DNA from: Choricystis sp. odSpoLacu1
Taxonomy: Eukaryota; Chlorophyta; Trebouxiophyceae
Direction: 5' to 3'
Assembly (NCBI GenBank): GCA_958009055.1
Contig: OY253651.1
Span: 248,001-312,000, forward strand
DNA length: 64,000 nt
Shown here: piece by piece, positions 34,353 to 45,100 of the stretch
Numbering within the stretch: the first letter of the stretch is position 1
Layout: every line of letters begins with the position of its first letter
The notes under the pieces: generated by a model
Databases searched by the model: none
What the model saw: only the letters and a program-made list of their open reading frames with translations
Told to the model about the DNA's origin: nothing
Position numbers and translations under genes: made by a program

Positions 34353-35631
34353 ATGTCAGCTGGCGGCGCCAGCGGCCGCGCCACGCCGGTCGGGCGGCGG
34401 TCGCCCGCGCGCCCGGTCGATGGCAAACCGGCCGCCGTGTTTGCCGGCCTGCCGCGCGAGCACGTGCTGGCGATGGCGTATTATGGTATGTCGGCTCTGG
34501 CGTCCCAGCTGTTGAACAAGGTGAGCGGGGAGGTGGGGGAGGGAGAGGCACAGTGACCCCACTCGGCAAAGGACGAAACACCGACCCCCTCCCCAACCAA
34601 CACCCCAGGCTATCTTCGCCACGCTCCACATACATGCCCCCTTTCTGATCGCGGGCGCCCAGCTGGGCGTGCTGGCGCCCGCCTGCTACGCCGCGTCGCG
34701 GCCTCAGCTGTCGGCCGCGACCGCGCGCGCGGTGGCCCCACTCGCCGCGCTCACAGCAGCCGCCGCCCTGACGTCTCTCATTGCCACGGACGGCCTGTCG
34801 GTGCCCATGTTCATCACGCTGCGCCGGTTCACGGCGGCCGCCCAGCTGGGGGTGGAGCGCATCGCGCTGGGGCGCGCGGCCGACGCGCGCGCGGTTGCGG
34901 GCGTCGCCGCCATGGCGGCGGGAGCCGCTTTGGCGGTGGCGACAGAGGGGGTGGCGTCTCCTCTAGGATACGCCGCCATCGCCGCCAACTGTGGCCTGAC
35001 CGCGTGGCACCTGCTGGCGTTGAGGCGCACACCGCCGCCGCCGGGGTTGTCAGCGGCTGGTCTGCTAGCCTACACAGCCGCCCTGGCGGCGCCTCCGTTG
35101 CTGCTGGCCGGCATCATGACGGGTGAACCCGGGCGTGTCGCCCGTGGCGCGGCTGCCTCGCCACGAGCAGCCCTGGCGGCCGTCGTTGCGTCCGCCGCAG
35201 TCGCCGCCTCTGTCCACCACGCCACCTACGCCTGCTCCCGCTTCCCCAACGCGGCCGCCACCGCCACCGTGGGCGCCGTCAAGAATGTTGCCACCGCCCT
35301 GGCGGGCGGGGCCGCGTTTGGGGACTATGTTTTTTCTCCAGCCAACGCGCTCGGCCACGCCCTGTCCACCGCTGGCGCTGCAGCCTACGGCGCCGCCGCC
35401 GCCGACCGGGCCGCCCGCAAGGTGGGCGCACAGGCCACGTCCCTGGTGCGGCGCGACCCTGGGGGGGCGCCGCTGATTGGGCGGGATCGGTTGGATCGGT
35501 TGAACAGGGCAGCAGCGGCCGCTGCGGCGGCTGCTGCGGCCGCGGGTGACGACGGCGCCTCCCCCATCAAAGGCGTGTCCCCGTCGCGTGGCGCGACAGG
35601 CGCGCCCAGTGGCGAGGACGCAGTGTGCTGA
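34353..35631 (+). CDS. Nucleotide-sugar transporter, SLC35D/GDP-mannose-transporter-like
   Basis: Drug/metabolite-transporter-superfamily protein of the Golgi. Exons are 34353-34520 and 34609-35631 (88-bp intron); 396 aa. Landmarks are YYGMSALASQLLNKAIF in helix 1 with the conserved NK, DGLSVPMFITLRRFTAAAQLGVERIALG, which matches the family's SVPMFTVLRRFT motif, and NVATALAGGAAFGDYVFS near the last helices. About ten hydrophobic segments are visible. The cytosolic tail is Ala/Gly/Asp rich. SLC35D members carry UDP-glucuronate/UDP-GalNAc or GDP-mannose; specificity is not resolved. Confidence 0.85.
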
Positions 35632-35798
35632 GATAGCGAGAGCACTTGTTGTGGTTGTGTTTTTGGCGCTGTTTTTTCTTTCTTTCTTTCCGTGATTCGT
35701 TTTTCCGACAACAAACGCCCAACCCCACCGGACCCCCCTTCCCCCCCCACACTCCTGTTGATACACTTGTGACCCCTGACACATCGCTCCAGTCTCTC

Positions 35799-35911
35799 TC
35801 TTTCTCTCTCTCGTCACACCACGTCGTCGCAGTCCCCAATCACGGCCAAATTTTTATCTTTCTCTCTCTCGTCACACCACGTCGCAGTCCCCAATCACGG
35901 CCAAATTTTTA
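35799..35911. repeat. 58/55-bp tandem duplication of the DUF3700 gene 3' end
   Basis: Copy 1 is 35799-35856 and copy 2 is 35857-35911. They are identical except that copy 1 has one extra GTC triplet. Copy 2 contains the last codons and stop of the DUF3700 gene; copy 1 is an extra copy of that end placed downstream of the stop. Confidence 0.95.
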
Positions 35912-36686
35912 CCCGATTTGCTGTGATACGACAACGCGGCCAGCCTCCCTTTCGAGTCCACGCGCGGCGTCGCCGTCACCGCGCGCGTCGAGGGAGAGAA
36001 CCGGGTGTAGTCGGCCAGCACGCCCGCCGGGTGGCCGACCGCGCCGGGGGTGGGGGCGGTCTCCCAGTAGCACCCGGGAGGGAACGGTTGCAAGGACCCC
36101 GCCGCCGTGGTGGACAGCATGACGACCGTGCCGCCCGCGTCCAGGCCCCAGAACAGGGGGGGCGCCGACCGCGCGTCCCGGGAGCGGGCGGCGATGACGT
36201 GCACGCCGCCACTGCCGCCGCACGCGCGCGGCGGGCGGGCGCAGAGCAGGACGACCGCGAAATCGCCTGCGAGAGCGGCGAGCGCGGTGGCGGGCTGATC
36301 AGATGCGTCGCCATCGATGTCGCAAAATCCGCCTCCACCACGCAGGTATATATCCAGAAAGACGGCGGCTTCATCGTCGAGCTCAGCGCCGTACAGGGAC
36401 GCGACCTCTGCCTGGTTTGAGATTTCACCCAAAAACAGCACCGTCATAGCCGCCCCAGCGAGCTCAGCGGACGCTGTTTGCACAGCTTCAGGACACGCGG
36501 CGGCAGCCACGCCGGCCGCCCCCAGGGACGGCAGCGGGGTGACCGCGACCGACGCTGGCAGCGCGGCGGCAGCCGTCTGCAGCGCTGCCGTCGCGGCAGC
36601 AGACGGGTCGGGTGGGTTCAGCGGTGGCAGAGGGGAAAATGGGGCAAAGGGGGCGTCCACCAGGAGCGGTGCAGGGCGGCGAGCAT
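35872..36686 (-). CDS. DUF3700 (aluminium-induced/TSJT1-like) protein, start uncertain
   Basis: Plant-type glutamine-amidotransferase-like protein of the aluminium-induced/Wali7/TSJT1 group; function unknown, often stress- or sugar-responsive in plants. About 260 aa. Motifs: FLGEISNQAEVASLYGAEL (family YG box), an acidic DDEAAVFLDIYL helix, LAGDFAVVLLCAR, PLFWGLDAGGTVVMLST, and a Pro/Phe FPPGCYWE segment followed by PRVDSKGRL. The long frame has no ATG at its 5' end (its first start-like codon is GTG at 36660). The ATG at 36686 begins MLAALH, resembling the family's MLA start, but lies two bases out of frame. A small indel or an undetected micro-intron is likely. Confidence 0.72.
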
Positions 36687-37045
36687 GGTGGGTCAGAGCG
36701 GCTGGGGGGGCTGAGCGAGGGTGGGTGGTCGACGACGCGGGGGAGAGGAAGGTCGAATGCGCTGAGTCGGCCTCGCGCCTGCCCCGCCCAACCCGCGCCC
36801 CACGCTCTGCTTCTCGCAGGCAGTCGAACTGGAATTCAGTTCAGTCTCTGAGCATGTGTGTCGTACCTGGGAGTGCCGGAAAGGTGTGTCGGGGGGAGCA
36901 GGCTAGCGCAAAAGAAAGTGCGAGTGGGTCGGTCGAAACCGACATTTCGACACAAATCCCTTTGTTTTTCCCATTCGGCCGCGGGCCCCGCGCGCGGCCA
37001 GTGGAGCCGCAGTGGAAGACGCGGGACACGGCTCACATACCAACC
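36687..37045. promoter_or_regulatory. Divergent region between DUF3700 and TTI1 genes
   Basis: About 360 bp between divergent starts, less GC-rich at 36820-36980 (for example cgacatttcgacacaaatcc and a tttgtttttcc run). No coding signal; probably holds both promoters. Confidence 0.4.
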
Positions 37046-40000
37046 ATGGACCCATACGCGTCCCCCTCGTCCGGCGACACCACGCCGCCTCCGTCTGAGA
37101 CACCCTCCGCCGCCGCGTCAGCCGCGTTTGCCGTGCTGCAGCCCGCGGCGGTCGCCGCCCTGGCTGCCAGGCGTGATGGACGCGCCCTGGCGGTTGCGCT
37201 GACCACTCTGGCGGCAGTAACCAACGAGCACGCGAGTTCTCTGCGGCGCGCTCCTGCGGTCGCAGAGTTTGCTCTCGCCCCCGCCCTGGCCGCGGTCGAC
37301 GCAGCCGCCTCCGCAGCCACCGGCGACGTCCCCCCCGCCGACACGCTCGCCCCGGGTGCCGCCACCAGTGACGCCGCCGCAACGGCGGCCGCGACGGCGG
37401 CCGCCGCCCTGCTGCGGGCGGCGGGGCCGCCGCGCGGCGCGGGCGCGGCCGACGCGGTCGCAAGGCTCGGGGCACTCGCGGCCATCCCCCGCACCCCCAC
37501 CAACGAAGACACGCGCACAACGGCGGTCACCGCAGTCGCTGCCGCCCTGGCCTGGCGCCGCACCGGCCGCGAGCTGGCGGCGTGCCCGCCCGTGCTCGCG
37601 CTGACCGCGTCGTCGCTGTTGGGGGCGGCCGCAGCAGAAGCAGCTGCCGGCTCAGTCGGCTCGCGCGACCTGCGGGCCAGCGCTCTCGCCACACTGCGCC
37701 TGCTGATTCGTCGTGTTGCATCCTCTTCCTCCCCTGGCGGCGGCGACGCGATAGCAGCTGTGCTGCCCGGCGTCGCGAGCGGCGCGGCGGCCGCGCTCGC
37801 CGCGTCGACCGCCGCTGCGTCAGGTGGTGCCGCCGGCAGTGCCGGCGTGGCGGCGGCGGCGGGATTGCTGGCTGACGTGATTGTGGCTGCGTTGGACGGG
37901 TGTCGGGGTGTGGAGGCAGAGGCAAGCGATGGCGACGCGGTGGCTCAGTTGCAGCGGTTGGCGGAGCGTGGCGGCACGACCACGCCACCGCCACCGCCAA
38001 CACCACACCACCACCAACCAGCCGACCCAACCTCCATGCCCCCACCCCCTGTCCGGGACGCGGCGTGGACGGCGGCCGCTCGCGACCGGTGTGGCGCCCT
38101 GGCAGAGCGCGCGGTGCCGCCGCTCGCGGCGCTGCCGTCTGCGCGCGCGCGCCGCGCGGCGGCACGCGCGGCCGCCCGCATCACCGCCGCCCTGGGCACG
38201 CGGGACGCCCTGCTGGACACAATGCTGGCGTTGGCGGCCGATCCAGATCCCTGTGTGGCGGCAGAGGCGGCGGCTGGATTGAGCGCGTGTGGTGGCAGCG
38301 ACTCCGCAGCCGCCACCGCCGCCGTCCCCCGCCTCGCCGCCGAGCTGGCCACCGCCACCGGCGCTCCCGGCATCGCGGGCGCACTGGCCGCCCGCCGGCT
38401 GGCGTCCGCGCTGGCCACGCCGCCACCTGGGGCTGTCGCAGCGGCCGTCCTAGCCCCCCCCCGCCGTGTGCCGCGCGCTGCTGGCCGCCCTGCGGGACGC
38501 GCTGACCCCGGTGGCGGGGCTGGTGGGCGTGCTGCTGCATGCGCCTCCTGACGCGGCCGTGTATTTGCCGCCCCCGGCAGCAACGATGGAGCAGCAGCAG
38601 AGCGACACTGCTGCCACCCCCGCACCCCCCACAGACCTCGACTCAGCCACCGCCGCCGCCCCCTCCCTGCCCCGCGCTCCTTTGGGAGCCCCTTGCTCTG
38701 GCGACGAGTACGCCGCCATCGCGGCCGCCGCCCGCGCGGCCGGCGCCGCCGCGGCGCGCGCGGGCGGCGCGCCGCTGCGGACGCTGGTCGATGGCGTGGT
38801 GGCAGACTTCTCCTCCCGCCTGCCACGTCAGCAGGGGGTTGAAGGCAGCCTCCAGGCCACTACCACCGACCCACACTGGGCGCTGGCGGCGGCCGGGTGT
38901 GCCGCGTTGTTAGGAGAGGTGATGGCGGGGGCCGCGTCGGTGCGTGCGTGCGCGTCCCCCGCTGCCCCTCCCCCCACCGACCTGGAGCCCGCCCTGGACG
39001 CCGTCGTCAACAGCGCCCTGGACGCGCTCGCCTCCCCCGCCGTGTGGTGCTTGCCGCTGGATGAGGACGACTCCACCACCCCACTCGCCGCGCGCGGCGC
39101 GGCCGCAGCGCTCGCGCGCGCGTCCGCCGAGGCCATGGGCACCCTGCTGTCCTCCCGTTCGCATGGCGCCCTGCGAGGTGCCACCATGCGCCGCGGTCTG
39201 CTGCCCCTGCTGGACGCGCGCGGGCGCAGAGTGCCCGCGGTCGCGAGCGGCGCGGCCGCCGCGCTCGCGGTGGCCGCGGCGGCCGACGGCCGACCCTCGG
39301 TGCGCGCCCTGGTGGTGTCGCACGCGGACTATGTGGTGGATGGCGTGTGTGCGCGTATGAGGGGGAGTGGGGGGCGGGCTGACGTCATGGCGGGGGCGGC
39401 GAGCCTATGTGCGGCGGCACTGCGTGCGACGGGCGCAGCCCCCGACCTTTTACCCCTCCTGGCCGAGCCCGTCCGGGCGGCGGTGCGCGGCCTGGCCCCG
39501 GGAGCGCGGCGCCGAGCCCCCACCGTCATCGCCCCCCTGCTGGACGCGCTGGCCGAGCTGTGCGTGGCGGCAGGCGCGGACGCGGCGGCCGTGGCGGCGG
39601 ACGAGGCGGCGGTCTGTGCCGCGGCAGAGGCCGCGTTTGAGGCTGCCAACCCGCCGACCGCCGACGACGCGGATGACAGCACACCGGGCGCTGGCGTCGC
39701 CTACTTTGAGGGCAGGGTGGGGGCGCGGCTGGAGCAAGGGCGGCTGGCCGTCGACACGCCACCCACCCTGCCTGAACGACCGCGCCCCGAGTGGGACGCC
39801 GCCGCGACGCGCCGCGCACGCGCGGCCGCCGCCGCCGCCATCGCGGACGCGGCGGCCGACGTGGCGGCGCCCGTGCTGCAGGCGGCGTCCCTGGCCCTGG
39901 TTCCCGCCGCGGAGCGCGCGCTGGGTGTGGCGCTGACCGCGCTCGTGCAGGCGACCGCCGTCGCCGACGCCGACGCGGGCGACCGCTGCGTCGCGCCGCG

Positions 40001-40651
40001 CCGCGCCCCCGCGCCCCCGCCCCCGCCGACGCCCACACTGCTGCCCGCGGTGCATCGGGCGTGGAGGCCCGCGGTGGCGGCGTTGGCCGACCCACGGGGG
40101 CCCGTGGCCGCTGCGGGCGCGCGGGTGGTTGCGCTGCTCGCGCACATCGGGGGCGCCTCCTTCATCGCGCGCCGCTTCGCAGACGACGCCTGGCCCCGCC
40201 TCGCCCTCTTGCTGGCACGCGGCAGCGCGGCGGAGGGCGCCACCGACGTCGCCCCAGGCGCCGCGCGCGCGGCCCGGCTGGCCGCGCTCGGGTGTGTCGC
40301 GGCCGCGGCCGACGCGGTCGCCCCGGTCGCGCGCGCGCGGCGGCGACTGCTGCTTTGCCCCTGCTGGCGGATGGTGAACCCGCGGACGTGCGTTCTGCAG
40401 CTGCAGATGCCGTGCTGGCGGTGGCTGTCGTGGATGCGGACGCGGTGTGGTGTGCGCTGGCGCCTGTGGCAGCGGTGGGCGTGATCACTGGCGGTGAGCC
40501 GCCCCCGCCCGGCCTGCCCCCTGCAGCCGACGTGCTGCCGCGCCACACGGGGTCGCTGCCGTCTGGGTGCTCTACGAGGGCGGCATCCCTGCTGACGCGG
40601 GTGGAAGCGGTGCCAGTGAGGTGGCACGCGAGTGTGGCGCGGTTGGGGTGA
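37046..40651 (+). CDS. TTI1: TELO2-interacting protein 1 (TTI1) HEAT-repeat protein, two frame breaks
   Basis: Subunit of the TTT complex that matures PIKK kinases (mTOR, ATM, ATR) with Hsp90. Single exon, about 1200 aa (human about 1090). It is Ala-rich HEAT/ARM-type helical repeats throughout. Two regions resemble TTI1 specifically: SHADYVVDGVCARMR, like the animal NADYLVNGISLNLR block, and FIARRFADDAWPRLALLL, followed after a break by LADGEPADVRSAAADAVLAV and DADAVW. The frame changes at a C9 run (38454-38462) and at a (CG)n run (40329-40339). Dropping one C and one CG respectively makes the whole length one frame, so these are probably sequence indels and not decay. Confidence 0.82.
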
Positions 40652-40722
40652 TGTTTTTAGAGCGTTTGCAGGATCACAACTATTTCCTTTTCTTCCAAAC
40701 TCGTCATCTCTCACAACCGACC

Positions 40723-42046
40723 ATGAACGCCGCCGCCGCCTTCCTCGACACTCTGGAAGGCTTCGACGACAGCCTGGACGACGTTGCCATGGGTTTTGGT
40801 GGGGATGCGTGCGGCGATGGCGACGACGATGGTGACGCCGCCGACGGAGGACCGGGCGCCGCGCCCGCTGCCGTCGTGGCGCGCATCGAAAACTTGATGG
40901 GCAACTACGTGGAGGCGGTGGCCAGGGGCCAACTGCCGACGCTGTCGCTGGTGAGTCGGAGAGGATGGAGGGGGGGTAAGCAGGCAACCCACTTTTCCGC
41001 CTCCTCAGCCCCTCCAACCTTGCCTCGGCACCCTCCCCATTCTCACCAAACACCTTGTCCAGGGCCCACCCGCCGGCACCCCCCCAGATGCCCCCCCCCA
41101 GACGCTGTCCCTGACCGCCCGCGGCGGCGCCAGCGCCCCGCGCCACGCACGCGCCCTGCTCGTCCTCGCCGCCGCCCACGAAGCCCTGACCGCCGGCCGC
41201 ACCGTCACCCTGCGCAACCTGTACTACAGTTTGAAAGCCGAGGGCGCGGTGTCCCACCCGGCCGCTGTGACGACAGCCGTTGCCGACGCGACGCGCCTCG
41301 TCGGCGTGCCGCGCGACGCGCTGGCCCTGCGGACCGCGCCTCGGGGCGCGGTGGCGGGCCCCCTGGTCGTGGATGACGGTGGCGGTGTGGCCGACTTGGC
41401 GCGGGTGGGGCCGGGGGGGAGGGTGCTGCCAGGCAGCACGGCCGCCGCGCGCGCACTGGCGCGCAGTGCGATCACGACCGCCTCCCACCTGGTCATCGTG
41501 GAAAAAGACGCCGTATTTGAGCGCCTGGTGGAGGACGCGGTGTGGGCGCGGGCGGCAGGAGGCTGCATTTTGATCACCGGGCGAGGCGTGCCCGACCTTG
41601 CCACCCGCGCCTTTGCGGCCGCCCTACTCGCCGCCTGCCCCTCAATCACCACCGTCACGGGGTTGGTGGACTGGAACCCCGCGGGCGCCGGCATACTGGC
41701 CGTCTACCGCACGGGCGGCTGCCGTGCGGCCGATCCTTTGCCCGCTGCCGTCGCGTCCGGCCTGGCCCTCCCCACCTGCGGCTGGCTGGGCGCGCGCGCG
41801 GCCTGGCTGGCTGACGTTCCACCCACTGCGTTCACGCCTCTCACGCGGCGGGACACCGCGCTGGCCGCCACCCTGGCGGACGGCGCTTTTGCGCGGCTGC
41901 CCGCGTGGCGGGACGAACTCAACGCGATGGCCGTGCGCGGGGGCAAGGCCGACCTGGAGGCCGTGGCGGGGTGTGGGGGCGGCCTGGGCGCGCTGGCGGA
42001 CGCGGTGGCGGGGGCGCTGAACGCGGGGGACTGGCTGGAGGCGTGA
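40723..42046 (+). CDS. SPO11: SPO11-2-like meiotic topoisomerase VI A subunit
   Basis: Catalytic subunit of the machinery that makes meiotic double-strand breaks. Exons are 40723-40950 and 41063-42046 (112-bp intron); 403 aa. The N-terminus is acidic. The winged-helix CAP domain has RNLYYSLK with the catalytic Tyr. The Toprim domain has ASHLVIVEKDAVFERL with the metal-binding Glu, TGRGVPDLATR, and LVDWNPAGAGILAVYR. The DWNPAG form, in place of DADP, is the pattern I associate with the plant SPO11-2 branch. TopVIA proper is the alternative but is less likely. It directly follows TTI1 on the same strand. Confidence 0.88.
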
Positions 42047-42127
42047 CGTGGAAAGTGTGGGGGTGGATTTTTCTGAACAAACGCAACAACAAAAACAACT
42101 CTGAAAAACTCTTCCCAAAACGCTCCC

Positions 42128-45100
42128 TCAACCCAGCCCCGACAGAGGGTCGTCACCCGCGGGCACTGGCGTGGTCATCGTCTCCTCGGCGGTGGGGGGC
42201 GGCGGTGGCGGGGTGGCGGGTGGCGGCGACGGTGCGCGCTCGACGGGCGGTGGGGACGCTTCCTTTTCGATTGGCGGCGGCGGTGGAGGCGACGCTTCTT
42301 TTTCGATCGGCGTCGGAGCAGGAGGCGAGCCAGGGGGCGACGGATCCTTGTCCTCGACGGCAGGAGGAGGCGGCGGCGACGGCTGCCGCTGCACTGGCGG
42401 CGGTGGCGGCGACGCGTGCCGCTGCGGCTGCACAGGCGGCGGCGACGCCTGAAGCTCGCCATCCTCCGCACCAACGCGCACCGCGTCCCGGTCGGACGCC
42501 AGCGCCGCGGGCGCGGGCAGCGCAAACGCGGCCGCACCCGCCCCAGTCAGCAAGCCAGCCACGCCGCCGCCTCCCCCCGCACCCCCTGCCGGCAGATACA
42601 AATCGTGCCTTGCCCCCGCGTGCGCCGTCCAGGCTGCGTGCCGCCCCAGCTCGGCCGCGACGGCCGCGGCGGGGGGGCCGCCTGCGGCATCGGCCAGGGC
42701 GTCGAGAGCGTCCAAGGCCGCGACGCGCGCGACCGCGGCGTCGGCTTCCCCATCGCCCGCCGCGACGGCCGCCTCCAGCCTGGCCAGCAGGGCGGGCACC
42801 GCGCCCGCGGCGGAGGCGGAGGCGACGAGGGAGGCGCGGCCGCGGGCGGCGGAGCGCACGCCGCGCGCGAGCGCTTCGTGCGCGAGCACCTCTGCGCCCA
42901 CGCCCCACGCGCGCGCGGCGCCCAGCAGGGGGGCCAGGGCGGCGGGTGGTTCGGCGGCCAGGGCGTCCCCCCCCGGGGCACAGTCGACAGCGGCGTGCAG
43001 CAGGCGCAGGGCGGAGCCGCCAACGTCGTCCGGTGGGGCGCCGCGCCCGGTCGCGCCACTGCCACGCGGCACTCTCGCCGCCAGCACGGCCAGGCACGTG
43101 CGCACGGTGCCCAGCTCTGCCGCCCGGTCGCGCAGGGCGGGCCGCCCGGTGAGGAGCTCGACCGCAGCGGCGGCTGTGAGGACGGCGGAGTCTGCGTCGG
43201 GGGGGGGCGGCGCGCGCGGCCTTGCCGTACCCATCCACCAACCCCGCCAGGAAGGAGGCAGGGTCGCGCAACGGCGCCCCCGGCGTGCGCAGGAAACGGT
43301 GCACGTAGACGCCGCCGACGTAGGGTTCGGCGGCCAACGCGGCCGCGGGGGACGCGGCGTCGGCGGCGGTCGGTGGGGGCGGCGTCCACTCGGGCGCGCC
43401 CGACGCCAGGGCGGCCGCCGCGGCGGCGGCCAGGGCGTCCGCGTCAGCAGCGACGGACGCCCCCATGGACGCCGTCCACACGTGTTCCGGGGTGTCTGCG
43501 TCGCGCGCGAGGGCGGAGGCTGCCACGTCGCCAGGGCCGTCGGCCAGCAGGGCCAGCGCGCCCGGGGGCAGCAACCGGGCCAGCAGCAGGCGCACGCGGG
43601 CGCCGTGCAGGGGTTGGGCCATGAGGCGGGCCACCAGGGCGGCCGCCGCGGCGCGCTCGTCGTCGGAGGGTGGGGGCGCGGCGCCGCGCACAGCGGAGGT
43701 GGGCAGCGCGACTGTGAGCAACGCGTACGCCCCTCCCGCGGCGCACGCTTCCCAGGCTGCCTCCGCGCCACCGCACAGGGGGGCGAGCAAGCGCAAGGCG
43801 AGTGCGCGCGAGGCGGGAGAGGGGGGCGCGTGGGCCGCCGCGTAGGCGACCCTCAACGTCCTCGCGTCCCGTCCCAGCTCCCCCACGCACCCCGCGTGCG
43901 CGGTCAGGCGCACCAGGGCGGCCAGGGCGAGCTCGGCGGCATCGCCATCGGCGGACGCAGCGGCGGCGGCGGTGGGGGAGGCGGCGCGCGTGGCGCCCGC
44001 CGCGACCGTTTTCACACCACGCGCTGCCACTGCCACCAGCGGGGCCAGCGCGCTGCGCGTGGCCAGCACGCCGGCCGCTCCCGGGGAGGCTTCCAGGGCG
44101 CAGCGCAGGGCGCGTAGCGATTCGGCCAGGTGGCGGCGGGCGTCGGGGGTGGGTGGGGGCGCGCCAGTCGTGCGCGAACTGTTGGCCGCGTGTACGTGTC
44201 CCACCAACCCCTTGACAAAGGCGGCCGCATCCGCCAGCGGGAACCCGGGGTCGTCACAATACGCACGCACATAGACGCCCGCCACCACGAGCTCGCCCGC
44301 GAGGGCGGGGTAGGCAAAGGACGCCAGCTCGTGTGCGCGCGCGCCGCGCTTGGCAGCCCCATCCAAAAAGTCGAGCAACGAGGCCCGCATCCCGCCATCC
44401 CAGATGGCGGCCGGGTTGCGCACCGCGCCCGCCAGGTCGGCCAGCAGGGGCCTGTGGTCGGGGGCGGCGAGGCGGCGGGCGAGGGGGGGTGTGAGCAGGG
44501 CGGCCAGTGCGCCGCGCGCCGACGCGCACGGGGGGGTGCTGCCGGGGGGCGGCCCCACGCCCGCCAGGCGAGCCAGGCAGCGTGCGGCGCGCAGGGCCAG
44601 GTTGTTGCGGGCGGAGGTGGCGCTGGAGGCGGCGGACGCAGTGGCGGTGGCGGTCGGCGCAGCGGGCGGGAGTGGGCCCGTCTGCGAGGGCGCGACGATC
44701 ACTGCACTCGACCGCGGGCCCGCGTCCGCCCTGCCAGCTGCAGCCAGCAGGGAGGGAGCAGGGGTGGCAGCGGCCGGCAGTGCGGCCACACCACCACCAG
44801 CCCCACCCCTGCCTCCACCAGCCAGCACGGCCGCCCCGGCCGTGGCGGCTTCTTCGTCCAGCGTGGGATCATATCCAAACAGCAGCGGCACGACGGCGGG
44901 CAGGATGCCGGCATCCACAAACGCGTCCTGCAGGGCGGCTGATGACGCGGCGGAGGCGGCGGCATCGACCGCGGCCGCCGCGAGCGAGGGCGCAGACCGC
45001 AGCGCGGCAAGGCGCACGAGGTCTGGTGGCAGCGACCGGCACCCCTCCGCCGCGACGCGCGAGTCCTCGCCCGCCACCACGGCCGCCAGAGCGGTCGCCG

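Noticed and set aside
42128..43198. RME-8 C-terminal part as a separate gene
   Set aside because: It continues the RME-8 repeat pattern directly across the G/C run, and no ATG or spacer precedes it.
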